Of a stretch of 64,000 nucleotides of DNA, positions 16,830 to 25,482 are shown piece after piece (position 1 is the stretch's first letter; each line of letters opens with the position of its first letter). The stretch is from Atopobium sp. oral taxon 810 str. F0209 (GTDB lineage Bacteria > Actinomycetota > Coriobacteriia > Coriobacteriales > Atopobiaceae): NCBI RefSeq assembly GCF_000466405.1, contig NZ_KE952938.1:2168-66167 (forward strand), given 5' to 3'. Made by a program: the position numbers and the translations under genes. Under the pieces are notes generated by a model. That model saw nothing but the letters and a program-made list of their open reading frames with translations, did not search any database and had not been told where the DNA came from.

Positions 16830-19800
16830 ATGGCTAATAAATCTACGCCACATACCAAATGTTTTTTCTTCCGTAAACGTCATGCTATTGCAGCTATGGC
16901 AGTTGCGCTTCCCCTGTTAGCAACTCCTGGCATAGCCTTTGCTCTAGATGAAACACCTAGCAGCGAAGTTGTACCTACAGCAATTGAAGAAACCACAACA
17001 AATCCCACCAATAGTAACGCTTCTAATCTACTTATTTCTATTCCTGTTTCCGAGGAAAACAACACTCAATCATCTCTCCCTACAAATAATGAAACAGTTA
17101 CCGAAGCGGAAGTGCTACAAGATGAGACTACGGCCGCACATGAAGTCCCAAAAAACGAACTAATAAGCTCAACTGATGAAGTCACAAAATCCACTCCTAC
17201 TGAACTATCTTCAGTTGACACCGAAACAAACTTCATGCATAAGGCAGTGGATACAGATACTCCCGCTGAAGTCACCGATGGTCTCTATGAAATTGCAACT
17301 TTTACCGATCCTAACAAAGTAGTGGACGTACGTGGCGGCTCTCGAAATAATGGCGCTGCGGTACAGACCTATCGCTCTAATGGAACTGGTGCACAAGTGT
17401 GGCGTGTCACGCAATTAGGAGGCGGTCTTTACACCCTACAAAATCTTCGGTCGGGAAAATACCTTGATATTCCTGCTGCAAAAGCAGTCGAAGGTGCCCA
17501 AGTTCAACAATATACTGAAAATTCCACTAAAGCGCAGCAATGGGAAATCGTCCCCGATGAAGGTCGCAAAGGCTACTTTGTACTTCGCGCTTACCTAAAT
17601 GGCAACCTCGTACTCGATACAAAAGAAGGAATTCTAAAACTAGGATTCGCAGATGGTGATGCTACACAGGCTTTTTCTTTCGAGAGGATAGTAGCCGCTG
17701 TAAGTGATGGTCTTTATGAAATTAACAATGTTAATGCCCAGAAACCTATTGAAATCCCTGGTGGCAGCAACAAAAATGGCGCACCTGTTGCCATCTATGC
17801 TTCCAATAATTCAGCAAGTCAACGCTGGCGTATCCAACTGGCAGGTAAAGATAGCTATACCATCCAAAACGTACGATCGGGCAAATTCCTTTCTGCAAAT
17901 ACTAGTAAAGGAAAGCTTAGCCGTATTATTTCCCAGCGTGATGCTAGCTATGCCTCAGACCAAATTTGGAAACTCAGCCCTGTTGATGGCAGCGGCATAT
18001 TTACCGTAGTATCAGCGCTAGATTCTAATATGGTATTAGATGTCACTGCTGCAAAAACCACAAACGGCACTAAGCTCCAGCTCTACAAAAGCAACGGCAC
18101 CCTTGCTCAATATTTTTCATTCTCACAAATCAATCAAAATATTGCAGATGGTGTCTATGAACTCAAAAACCTCAAATCGCATCTTGCGCTCGAGGTAAAT
18201 TCTGGCTCTATCACTCGTGGAGAGAATATCCAGCAGGGCAATAAAAAGACCGATGGATCGCAGTACTTTTACGTTCGCTACAATCACGGCAACGGCTATT
18301 ACACCTTTACCAATGTAAAAAGTGGTAAGTGTCTGGAAGTAAAGGACGCTTCAAACTCACAAGGTGCCAATATTCAACAAGGCGATGTCGCTAATAGCTA
18401 TGCTCAACAATGGACCATCCGTGAAGATAATGGTCTATACGGAATTTATTCCGCAATAGGAGGACTGGCACTTGACGTAAGTGGAGGTTCAACTGCCAGT
18501 GGTGCAAACGTACGGGTCTGGACTTCAAATGCTAGCGGTGCACAACGCTGGACATTTAAGCATGTAGACCAGTGGCTTAACAATGGTACCTACAAAATTA
18601 TTGCTACAAATAACAATGGCAATGTTTTGGCTGTCGTTGACGGTAGTCACAATAACAGCACCGCTATCACAACCCGTAAGGTACAAAAAGCTAATAATTA
18701 CCAAAAGTGGCAACTAAGTTGGGATGGAAACTTTATCAAGCTCATTAATGTTGCCACCGGTAAAGCACTTGATATTCGTTCTGGTAAGACTACTAACGGT
18801 ACCATTATTCAACAGTTCCGCAGCAACAATAGCAATGCGCAACGTTGGCTACCTGTAATGACGGAATCAGGAATTATGCTGCAATCTGCCCTTGATGCAC
18901 ATGTTGTTGTGGATATCGCAGGTGGTAGTAAATCTGCTGGAGCAAAAATCCAAACATATACCAACAATAATTCCTTAGCTCAACGCTTTTTATTTGTAAA
19001 TTCAGCTCTACTTGAAAATGGAACTATTTACACCATTTATGTTGACCCTGAAAACACTCTCGCCAAGTCCAATCAAGTAATGGATGTTCAAGGTGCTTCA
19101 AAAGTAAGCGGCACACGTGTACAGATTTACACTACTAACAAAACCGCTGCACAACAGTTTGAACTAATCTCTGTTGGTGAGGACAGCTATCGCCTGCAGA
19201 ACGTCAATTCTAAATTGTTTATCACTGCAAATGCTTCTGGCACAATCACCCAAACTGCAGCAAATAATTCCAGCACTGTATGGCTTCCTCGCTGGGATGA
19301 TACAACCGATTCAATTGTTTTGATGTCTTCTAGCCAACTAAAGGCAATCACAGCAGTCAACGGTAGACTTAACCTAACAAATTGGTCAGAAAACAACTCT
19401 ACCCAAGGTTTTCTTTTTACTAATATCCCACAACAAAAGCGTCTTCATGGCATTGATATCTTTAGCGGTGATGGAGATGCTGGCATTAATATCGCACGCA
19501 TACCCGCAGATTTCATCATCGTAAAAGCAACACAGGGTACTGATTACACCAATCGCTACTTCCGCAAGCACGCCGATGAAACCCTTGCCGCTGGCAAGTT
19601 ACTTGGTCTTTACCATTTTGTAGACACAACAAAGGGAGCCATTAATGAGGCACGCTACTTTGTTGATACTATTAAGGGCAAGGCTGGGGAAACCAACTAT
19701 ATCGGCAAAGCGGTGCTATTCCTTGACTGGGAAAACAATGATGTTACAGGTCAAAACAACATCAGCAAGGGTCCAAAATATGCAAAGGCATTCCTTGATG

Positions 19801-20135
19801 AAGTAAAGCGCTTGACTGGTGGTGTAAAGCCTCTTATTTATATGAGCAAAAGCGTTACTGGCAGTAGCTATAACTGGCAGAGCGTTGCCGACGCAGGTTA
19901 TGGTCTTTGGATGGCTCAGTACCTCTATAAATACTATGATAATGATGTAAAAGGTCACGTAGATAATCCCACCCTCATTTACAACGATGCCGAAGATGGC
20001 CAACGCGAGTGGAGCAAACCTACCCTCTATCAGTACACCTCAAAAGGAAAGCTTCCAAACTATAGTAAATATCTGGATATGAATGTCTTTTATGGCAACG
20101 CTGCAGACTGGAACGGTTTGGCAGCAAGGCATTAA
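16830..20135 (+). CDS. Secreted ricin-repeat protein with GH25 muramidase domain
   Basis: A 1101-residue exported lysozyme-type hydrolase. A basic N-terminus leads to a signal peptide ending AFA-LD (about residue 38), then a Glu/Thr/Ser-rich linker. Five ricin-type trefoils follow (about 15 units, such as VQTYRSNGTGAQVW and VRVWTSNASGAQRW). The C-terminal glycoside hydrolase 25 domain covers about 870-1101. HGIDIFS holds the first active-site aspartate, and LFLDWEN gives the DxE pair (D966, E968). GH25 enzymes cut the MurNAc-GlcNAc bond. The frame is open to a TTG at 16785, but the ATG at 16830 follows AAGGG and starts a proper signal peptide. It is monocistronic, divergent from the Amidase_5-like operon, and ends at a strong terminator. 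Confidence 0.92.
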   Translation: MANKSTPHTKCFFFRKRHAIAAMAVALPLLATPGIAFALDETPSSEVVPTAIEETTTNPTNSNASNLLISIPVSEENNTQSSLPTNNETVTEAEVLQDETTAAHEVPKNELISSTDEVTKSTPTELSSVDTETNFMHKAVDTDTPAEVTDGLYEIATFTDPNKVVDVRGGSRNNGAAVQTYRSNGTGAQVWRVTQLGGGLYTLQNLRSGKYLDIPAAKAVEGAQVQQYTENSTKAQQWEIVPDEGRKGYFVLRAYLNGNLVLDTKEGILKLGFADGDATQAFSFERIVAAVSDGLYEINNVNAQKPIEIPGGSNKNGAPVAIYASNNSASQRWRIQLAGKDSYTIQNVRSGKFLSANTSKGKLSRIISQRDASYASDQIWKLSPVDGSGIFTVVSALDSNMVLDVTAAKTTNGTKLQLYKSNGTLAQYFSFSQINQNIADGVYELKNLKSHLALEVNSGSITRGENIQQGNKKTDGSQYFYVRYNHGNGYYTFTNVKSGKCLEVKDASNSQGANIQQGDVANSYAQQWTIREDNGLYGIYSAIGGLALDVSGGSTASGANVRVWTSNASGAQRWTFKHVDQWLNNGTYKIIATNNNGNVLAVVDGSHNNSTAITTRKVQKANNYQKWQLSWDGNFIKLINVATGKALDIRSGKTTNGTIIQQFRSNNSNAQRWLPVMTESGIMLQSALDAHVVVDIAGGSKSAGAKIQTYTNNNSLAQRFLFVNSALLENGTIYTIYVDPENTLAKSNQVMDVQGASKVSGTRVQIYTTNKTAAQQFELISVGEDSYRLQNVNSKLFITANASGTITQTAANNSSTVWLPRWDDTTDSIVLMSSSQLKAITAVNGRLNLTNWSENNSTQGFLFTNIPQQKRLHGIDIFSGDGDAGINIARIPADFIIVKATQGTDYTNRYFRKHADETLAAGKLLGLYHFVDTTKGAINEARYFVDTIKGKAGETNYIGKAVLFLDWENNDVTGQNNISKGPKYAKAFLDEVKRLTGGVKPLIYMSKSVTGSSYNWQSVADAGYGLWMAQYLYKYYDNDVKGHVDNPTLIYNDAEDGQREWSKPTLYQYTSKGKLPNYSKYLDMNVFYGNAADWNGLAARH

Positions 20136-20165
20136 GTACTATAGAGCCAGAATCATTCCATATAC

Positions 20166-20196
20166 AAAAAGGCCTCTCAATGAGAGGCTTTTTTGT
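20166..20196. terminator. Bidirectional terminator
   Basis: A GCCTCTCA/TGAGAGGC stem is flanked by five A residues on the left and six T residues on the right. It can therefore stop the rightward GH25 transcript and the leftward GT2 transcript ending at 20222. Confidence 0.9.
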
Positions 20197-20221
20197 ATCA
20201 CATTTCTTTAACTAGAAAATG

Positions 20222-21202
20222 TTAGCTCAGTGGATATCTGCGCTCGCGCTCATACTCTGCGGTCACTTGGAGTTCCCACGCACGACGGTTGCTCTTAACA
20301 ACCGTATCCAAAATCAAACCACAACAAAGCAATAAAGCTCCCAAGCCACAAAACGCCACTGCGAGAATTGCAGTAGGGAATCTCTGGACAAGACGTGTTA
20401 CTTGGAATTCCCAAATAACAGGTACGCCCAAGACTAGACCAATGATGATGCAAAGTGCGGCAAGAATTGAGAAAAACGGTAAGGGCTTATAGTCCTTAAA
20501 AAGACCTGCGATCATTCCTAAAACTTTTGCACCATCTGAAAACGTATTGAGCTTTGAAAAGGAACCTTCTGGACGATCACGGTAATTAATTGGCACCTGA
20601 ACAATACGCCAACGTTTATCAACTGCATGTATAGAAAGCTCTGTCTCAATTTCAAAGCCTGATGAGATCACTGGCAAAGTCTTTGCAAAAGCACGAGAAA
20701 ATGCTCGATATCCCGTCATGATATCTGCGTAACGAAAACCATAGAGCCTATTAATTGCCCAACGAACCATGTTGTTTCCAAGACCATGGAAAGCCCGCTT
20801 ATTTTCTGCACCATAGGTTCCATTACTAAGACGATCGCCTACCACATGGTCTGCGCTTCCATCGAGAATAGGTGTAATTACTTCGCGTACTTGCTCTACG
20901 GGATAAGTATCATCCCCATCAACCATTACATAGCAATCCGCATCAATATCACGTAACATCTGGCGTACGACGTTGCCTTTACCTTGCCTACCCTCAAAAC
21001 GAACAACCGCCCCGTGTTCGCGAGCGATTTCAGCGGTACGATCGGAAGAATTATTGTCATATACATACACAGTCGCCTCGGGAAGATACTTATGAAAGTC
21101 ATCTACAACCTTTGCAACTGTCAGTTCCTCGTTATAACAGGGGACGAGCGCTGCTATAACTGGCTTCTCTGGAGTTAACACTTTTGCATTCGGTTCAGAC
21201 AT
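20222..21202 (-). CDS. GT2 polyprenyl-phosphate glycosyltransferase, membrane-anchored
   Basis: A 326-residue DPM1/GtrB-type glycosyltransferase expected to move a sugar from a nucleotide donor to a polyprenyl phosphate on the inner face of the membrane. The GT-A fold begins at VIAALVPCYNEE, the nucleotide-binding aspartate is in VYDNNSSDRT, and the metal motif is in MVDGDDTYP. GYRAFSR is typical of the DPM-like branch. Two hydrophobic helices fill about 245-310. The ATG at 21202 follows a GGAG site. It is divergent from the next glycosyltransferase gene. A likely partner is one of the GT-C-type membrane proteins of this locus; which one is unknown. Confidence 0.85.
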   Translation of the reverse strand: MSEPNAKVLTPEKPVIAALVPCYNEELTVAKVVDDFHKYLPEATVYVYDNNSSDRTAEIAREHGAVVRFEGRQGKGNVVRQMLRDIDADCYVMVDGDDTYPVEQVREVITPILDGSADHVVGDRLSNGTYGAENKRAFHGLGNNMVRWAINRLYGFRYADIMTGYRAFSRAFAKTLPVISSGFEIETELSIHAVDKRWRIVQVPINYRDRPEGSFSKLNTFSDGAKVLGMIAGLFKDYKPLPFFSILAALCIIIGLVLGVPVIWEFQVTRLVQRFPTAILAVAFCGLGALLLCCGLILDTVVKSNRRAWELQVTAEYERERRYPLS

Positions 21203-21347
21203 ACATCTCCATCCATCGGTAGCATCTCTTGAATCTTATCATTCAATTCGTTGCGCCAACTAATGATATTGACATACAACACGCACTCTTAAACAAAGAT
21301 ACGGTATGCTTCTACTAGTAAAAAGCTGCAAATCTAGGACGTAGCTA

Positions 21348-22028
21348 ATGAAAATACTTGCAATAATTCCAGCATACAACGAGGAAGACTGCCTCGAGAC
21401 AACCGTAAAGGAATTCGAAGAGGTTTGCCCTAATGTTGACTACCTCGTAATTAATGACGGATCAAAAGACCACACTCCGGAAATTTGCGATGAGCTTGGA
21501 CTTAATCACATAGATATGCCCATTAACACAGGGCTTGCTTCTGGATTCAGGGCAGGCATGAAATACGCTTTGAAACATCACTATGATGCAGTTGTTCAGT
21601 TTGACTCTGATGGACAGCATATCCCCAGTTATATCCCACTCATGGCTAAAAAACTTGAAGAAACGGGTTGTGACATTGTTTTAGGCTCACGCTATCTTGC
21701 TGGAGAAAAGGCAGCAGGTCTGCGGAATGTAGGTTCGCGGATTATCTCCCACATGATTCGCATGGCGACTCATATCACAATCACCGACCCCACCTGTGGA
21801 CTACGCATGTATGGCAAGCAGATGATTCCTCTCTTTGCAAAAGGCTTTGACCTCGAACCAGAACCAGACACAATGGCCTTACTCCTTCGAAATGGTGTTA
21901 CCGTCTGTGAAATACCTATTTCCATTCGTCAGCGCCAAGGAGGAACAAGTTATCTCAATCCTTTCCGTGCATCTCGATACATGCTCAGAACACTGGCATC
22001 CCTTGTTCTGTTTGTATGGTTTAGGTAG
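21348..22028 (+). CDS. GT2 glycosyltransferase, DPM-like, soluble
   Basis: A 226-residue GT-A glycosyltransferase without membrane helices. The signatures are IIPAYNEEDCL near the N-terminus, VINDGSKDHT for nucleotide binding, and VQFDSDGQH for the DxD metal site, the QFD-x-DGQH form being typical of dolichol/undecaprenyl-phosphate glycosyltransferases. DPTCGLRMYGK also fits that group. AGGA lies upstream of the ATG. It is followed 13 bp later by a DUF2304 membrane protein, a common pairing in which DUF2304 probably supplies the missing membrane anchor. It leads a three-gene rightward operon. Confidence 0.85.
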   Translation: MKILAIIPAYNEEDCLETTVKEFEEVCPNVDYLVINDGSKDHTPEICDELGLNHIDMPINTGLASGFRAGMKYALKHHYDAVVQFDSDGQHIPSYIPLMAKKLEETGCDIVLGSRYLAGEKAAGLRNVGSRIISHMIRMATHITITDPTCGLRMYGKQMIPLFAKGFDLEPEPDTMALLLRNGVTVCEIPISIRQRQGGTSYLNPFRASRYMLRTLASLVLFVWFR

Positions 22029-22041
22029 GAGTTAGGAAATC

Positions 22042-22386
22042 ATGCCCATATTTCAGCAAATTCTCTTATTAGCCGGCGCCTTACTTATACTGGGAATAGT
22101 TATTCATTCGGTGCACAAAAAAAGAATCCTTATTGATGACTCACTTTTTTGGATTGCACTTGCTTTGTTTCTCGTCATTTTAGGTGCCTTCCCACAAATT
22201 GTTTATTTCTTCGCACGAGTTTTTGGTTTCCAATCCCCTGCTAACCTTGTGTTTGCTGCAATCACAGCTCTTTTATTGATTAAAGAATTCCGTACTTCCG
22301 CAAAGCTTTCTCTGCTTAAAGACCGCGTCAACCAACTTGCCCAAGAAATTGCCTTACGAGATTCAAATGACAAGGATAGTAAGTAA
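22042..22386 (+). CDS. DUF2304 small membrane protein
   Basis: A 114-residue protein with about three membrane helices and a charged, probably coiled C-terminal tail (residues 85-114). The size, topology and position directly after a soluble DPM-like glycosyltransferase match DUF2304. Its stop overlaps the next start by one base (TAATG), so all three genes are coupled. A scaffold or membrane anchor for the glycosyltransferase is the usual suggestion and is inference here. Confidence 0.8.
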   Translation: MPIFQQILLLAGALLILGIVIHSVHKKRILIDDSLFWIALALFLVILGAFPQIVYFFARVFGFQSPANLVFAAITALLLIKEFRTSAKLSLLKDRVNQLAQEIALRDSNDKDSK

Positions 22387-23429
22387 TGAATTCAATACGT
22401 GTCAGCATCATTGTCCCGTGTTATAAGGTTGAAAAATACCTCCCCCGTTGTCTTGATTCCCTTGTAAATCAAACGCTGGAGGGTGTAGAGGCTATCTGCA
22501 TTAACGATGGCTCTCCCGACCACTGTATCGACATTTTGCATGATTACGAAAAACGTTATCCCGGGCGTATCGTCGTTATTGACAAGCAGAACGAGGGTGT
22601 TTGGCGTGGTCGCTGGGATGGAATAAAAAAAGCTCGTGGCGAATATATTGGCTTCCTTGATAGCGACGATTATGCCGAACTTGATTTTGCTGAGAAGCTT
22701 TATGACGCAGCAAAATCCTCAAATGCTGATCTTGCTGTATGTGGCTTCAGTCGCATAGACATGGAGACAGGTAAAAAAATCACCCATGAAATGTGCCTTA
22801 AAAGACCGAGTTTTAGCATTGATGAAGACCCTGGCAGGTTAATAGAGATGAATGGTGCGCCTTGGAACAAACTCTGGCGTGCTTCTATTCTACGTTCCAT
22901 GTGCGACCTACAAGTACCGCCAAAAGTTCTCGACGATATGCTTTTTCAGATGCTCGCTTTCCTTGAGATGCATGGAGCCATTGTCTTTACACCTCATAGT
23001 CTCGTGAATTACATGATTCGTCTTGATTCGATTATCAACACTATCTCTTTAGAAAAGCTGCAAACTGGCTATGATGCCTTTCTTGAGGTTCGCAAGCTCT
23101 ACGAGAGCCATAAAGCCAGTCTCGAACTACTTCAGGCGTTTGATGCAGTAGCTTTTGAGCATCTGGGTATTTCCATGATGTTCCGCATTTCATGCGACAA
23201 GAGCATCAATCTCTCTGAGCAAATAAAAGTCTGTACTGACTTCTTAGACAAACATTTCCCCACATGGAGACAAAATCCATATATTTCTTTTGCCTATGCT
23301 CAAAAGCAGGGCGGAGCATTTAAACGACTATGGCTAGCCCAGAAAGTTTACAAGGCACATCTACTCGGTCCATTTCTCGGGCTTTACCGCTTCGCTATTG
23401 ATGTTCTACACATCGATATCAAGTGGTAA
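22386..23429 (+). CDS. GT2 glycosyltransferase
   Basis: A 347-residue single-module GT-A glycosyltransferase. VSIIVPCYKVEKYLPRCLDS opens the fold, INDGSPDH holds the nucleotide-site aspartate, and IGFLDSDDY is the DxD metal motif. The C-terminal 150 residues are helical, as in wall-polysaccharide transferases of the EpsJ/WcaA type. No membrane helix is evident. It is the last gene of a coupled operon and ends 16 bp from the convergent 23446-25389 gene. Donor and acceptor are unknown. Confidence 0.85.
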   Translation: MNSIRVSIIVPCYKVEKYLPRCLDSLVNQTLEGVEAICINDGSPDHCIDILHDYEKRYPGRIVVIDKQNEGVWRGRWDGIKKARGEYIGFLDSDDYAELDFAEKLYDAAKSSNADLAVCGFSRIDMETGKKITHEMCLKRPSFSIDEDPGRLIEMNGAPWNKLWRASILRSMCDLQVPPKVLDDMLFQMLAFLEMHGAIVFTPHSLVNYMIRLDSIINTISLEKLQTGYDAFLEVRKLYESHKASLELLQAFDAVAFEHLGISMMFRISCDKSINLSEQIKVCTDFLDKHFPTWRQNPYISFAYAQKQGGAFKRLWLAQKVYKAHLLGPFLGLYRFAIDVLHIDIKW

Positions 23430-23445
23430 ATCATCCCGGATTCAA

Positions 23446-25389
23446 TTACAAAAGACCTAATAAGAAAAGTAGTCTCACTGCAAGCTCTTCGGTCGGTTTC
23501 TGCCGCAAACGCTCAGCAAACATGGTTTTGCTGAGTCGTTTGCCATCAAGTATGCAATCAATCATAGCGAGGTCATCTGCATCCAGACGCTGAGCATAGC
23601 ATTCCTTAAAATGCTTAAGTTGTTTCTTTATTTCGCTCAATTGCCCTTTGCCGAGAAATGTTTTGATACGAAACGCCAATAAAGCTAAACCCCCACTACC
23701 TGTAGGGCTAACACTGGAGGTTAAACGCCGATAATCAAGCGATGCAAAGTCATCAAAGTAAATCTCACCCAAGCCCGCCGCTACAAGCGCCATCCACCAG
23801 TCGTGGGTATACACTCCCTCACTACCGTTGGCAAGCAATTCTTGGACAAGGGTTCTGTTCATCAAAGAAGTATTGCCTGAACACACGCTTTCTACAAGGA
23901 GCGTCGGCAATGAAACTCCAATGCGATTGAGCTGCGATCGAGCAATAAAGTTCATATCCTCATCGCAGAAGTTATACTCGCTGCAATACAGTTGAGGAAC
24001 GGACTGATCTCGTGCTGCAATCATTCGCACTGCTCGACTGATTTTGTCTGTATGCCACGCATCATCTTGGTCGCAAAAAGCTACAAAGTCGTAGCTATCA
24101 TCTGGCATCGTCAGAGCGTCAAAGAATGAACCAACAACACCTTTATTCTCCCCAGCCTTATACTGCAGCAAGCCTTTTGCGGCATATGCCTCTAGCAATT
24201 CCAGCGTTGAATCTGTAGACCCATCGTCCCGCACAAAAAGATCAACCTTTTTATCTTGAGCAAGCACAGAATCAATCTGTTCGGCTAAGTATTTTTCTCC
24301 ATTATAGGTAGACATAACAACAGCCACGCGGGAATTAACTACAAGACGATCACCTTTATCAAGCAAATCTGTTGACTCCAATTCCCGTGGTTTTATCTCT
24401 GGCTCCGCTTTTCGTCCTACCTCATATAAGGCAAGTTCCCAATCCATACCTGCCCTCATTACAACCGTCGCATTAAGCACATCATGCATATGGCACCAAC
24501 TCAAACGCTTAAGTGGCGAAAAACCTAAAAGTTCTGCCATTCCTTGGCAGAGGTCTTTTTCTGTCGTATCGAGCTGTTCTCCATAACATTGCAAAAAAGC
24601 TGCAGCTTGCCGCACTCGTGCATCCACACTATCCAGCTGCTGAGTACTGGGTAGTAGCTTATGTACATAGTTTCCTAATTTTTGCAAAATACCAGTTGCA
24701 GAAGCAGAACTAGCACCTACTGAATTATTTCCATGCTGTCGATAGAGCATCGTTGCTTCTGACACATAGCCAATATGACCAAAAGCGGCTGCCGTCAACA
24801 TAAACCACCAATCATGCATGATAATCGAGCTGCGAATCTTAGGCAGGCGCAATGTATCATGGTATAAAGCTCGATTAACAAGCATGACACAGCCAGGAGA
24901 AACATTTTGTGCAAGGAGATTTGCAAGTGAGACTCGATTGGAATTGAGTCCAGAAAAGTCCTGGAATGATGATGCTATCACCTCAAGAGACTCATCAACA
25001 ACGGCTAAATCAGAAAAGACAAGAAGCGGAACATCTTTTCCGTACCGCTCCTCTAAACAATGCATCTCCTTTATCTCGCGTTCAAGCTTATCTACAAGCC
25101 ATACATCATCTTGATCACAAAATGCAATATAAGGAGCAGTTGCCCTGTCTACCAAACTGAAAAAATTGTCTCGAGCATTTCCATGAGCCTCAGTATTGGC
25201 TACATCGCGTATTCGTTTGTCATGCTCGGCATAACGGGCCACAATAGCAGTCGTAGCATCTTGGGATAGGTCATCTGAAAGCAAGAGCTCCCAATCGCGA
25301 TAGTTTTGCACTAATAGCGATTCCAGCTGACGCTCAATAAAACACTCACCGTTATAGCTTGCTAATAAAATCTGTATTGAAACAGCCAT
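23446..25389 (-). CDS. Two-domain GT2 glycosyltransferase, rhamnosyltransferase-like
   Basis: A 647-residue protein with two complete GT-A modules in tandem. Module 1 (about 1-230) has ILLASYNGE, LLSDDLSQDAT and FCDQDDVW. Module 2 (about 355-580) has VVMSTYNGEKYL, RDDGSTDST and FCDQDDAW. The FCDQDD(V/A)W form of the metal motif is characteristic of the bacterial rhamnosyltransferase-like GT2 group. Two intact sites suggest that one polypeptide adds two successive sugars or makes a repeating disaccharide. Rhamnose as the sugar is inference. The ATG at 25389 follows AGGGTG. It is transcribed alone, convergent with the 22386 operon and divergent from the YfhO gene. Confidence 0.85.
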   Translation of the reverse strand: MAVSIQILLASYNGECFIERQLESLLVQNYRDWELLLSDDLSQDATTAIVARYAEHDKRIRDVANTEAHGNARDNFFSLVDRATAPYIAFCDQDDVWLVDKLEREIKEMHCLEERYGKDVPLLVFSDLAVVDESLEVIASSFQDFSGLNSNRVSLANLLAQNVSPGCVMLVNRALYHDTLRLPKIRSSIIMHDWWFMLTAAAFGHIGYVSEATMLYRQHGNNSVGASSASATGILQKLGNYVHKLLPSTQQLDSVDARVRQAAAFLQCYGEQLDTTEKDLCQGMAELLGFSPLKRLSWCHMHDVLNATVVMRAGMDWELALYEVGRKAEPEIKPRELESTDLLDKGDRLVVNSRVAVVMSTYNGEKYLAEQIDSVLAQDKKVDLFVRDDGSTDSTLELLEAYAAKGLLQYKAGENKGVVGSFFDALTMPDDSYDFVAFCDQDDAWHTDKISRAVRMIAARDQSVPQLYCSEYNFCDEDMNFIARSQLNRIGVSLPTLLVESVCSGNTSLMNRTLVQELLANGSEGVYTHDWWMALVAAGLGEIYFDDFASLDYRRLTSSVSPTGSGGLALLAFRIKTFLGKGQLSEIKKQLKHFKECYAQRLDADDLAMIDCILDGKRLSKTMFAERLRQKPTEELAVRLLFLLGLL

Positions 25390-25482
25390 ATTTCACCCTA
25401 GCTATATATGAACAACAAAAAATCATCCCTTATTACATTACTATGAAGACAACATTTTTCATTTCAAGAGCTTGGAGTTCTC

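Noticed and set aside
11421-20135. Tandem repeats as a possible CRISPR or DNA satellite
   Set aside because: The periodicity comes from protein repeats of ricin-type trefoils with varied codons, not from identical DNA units with spacers.
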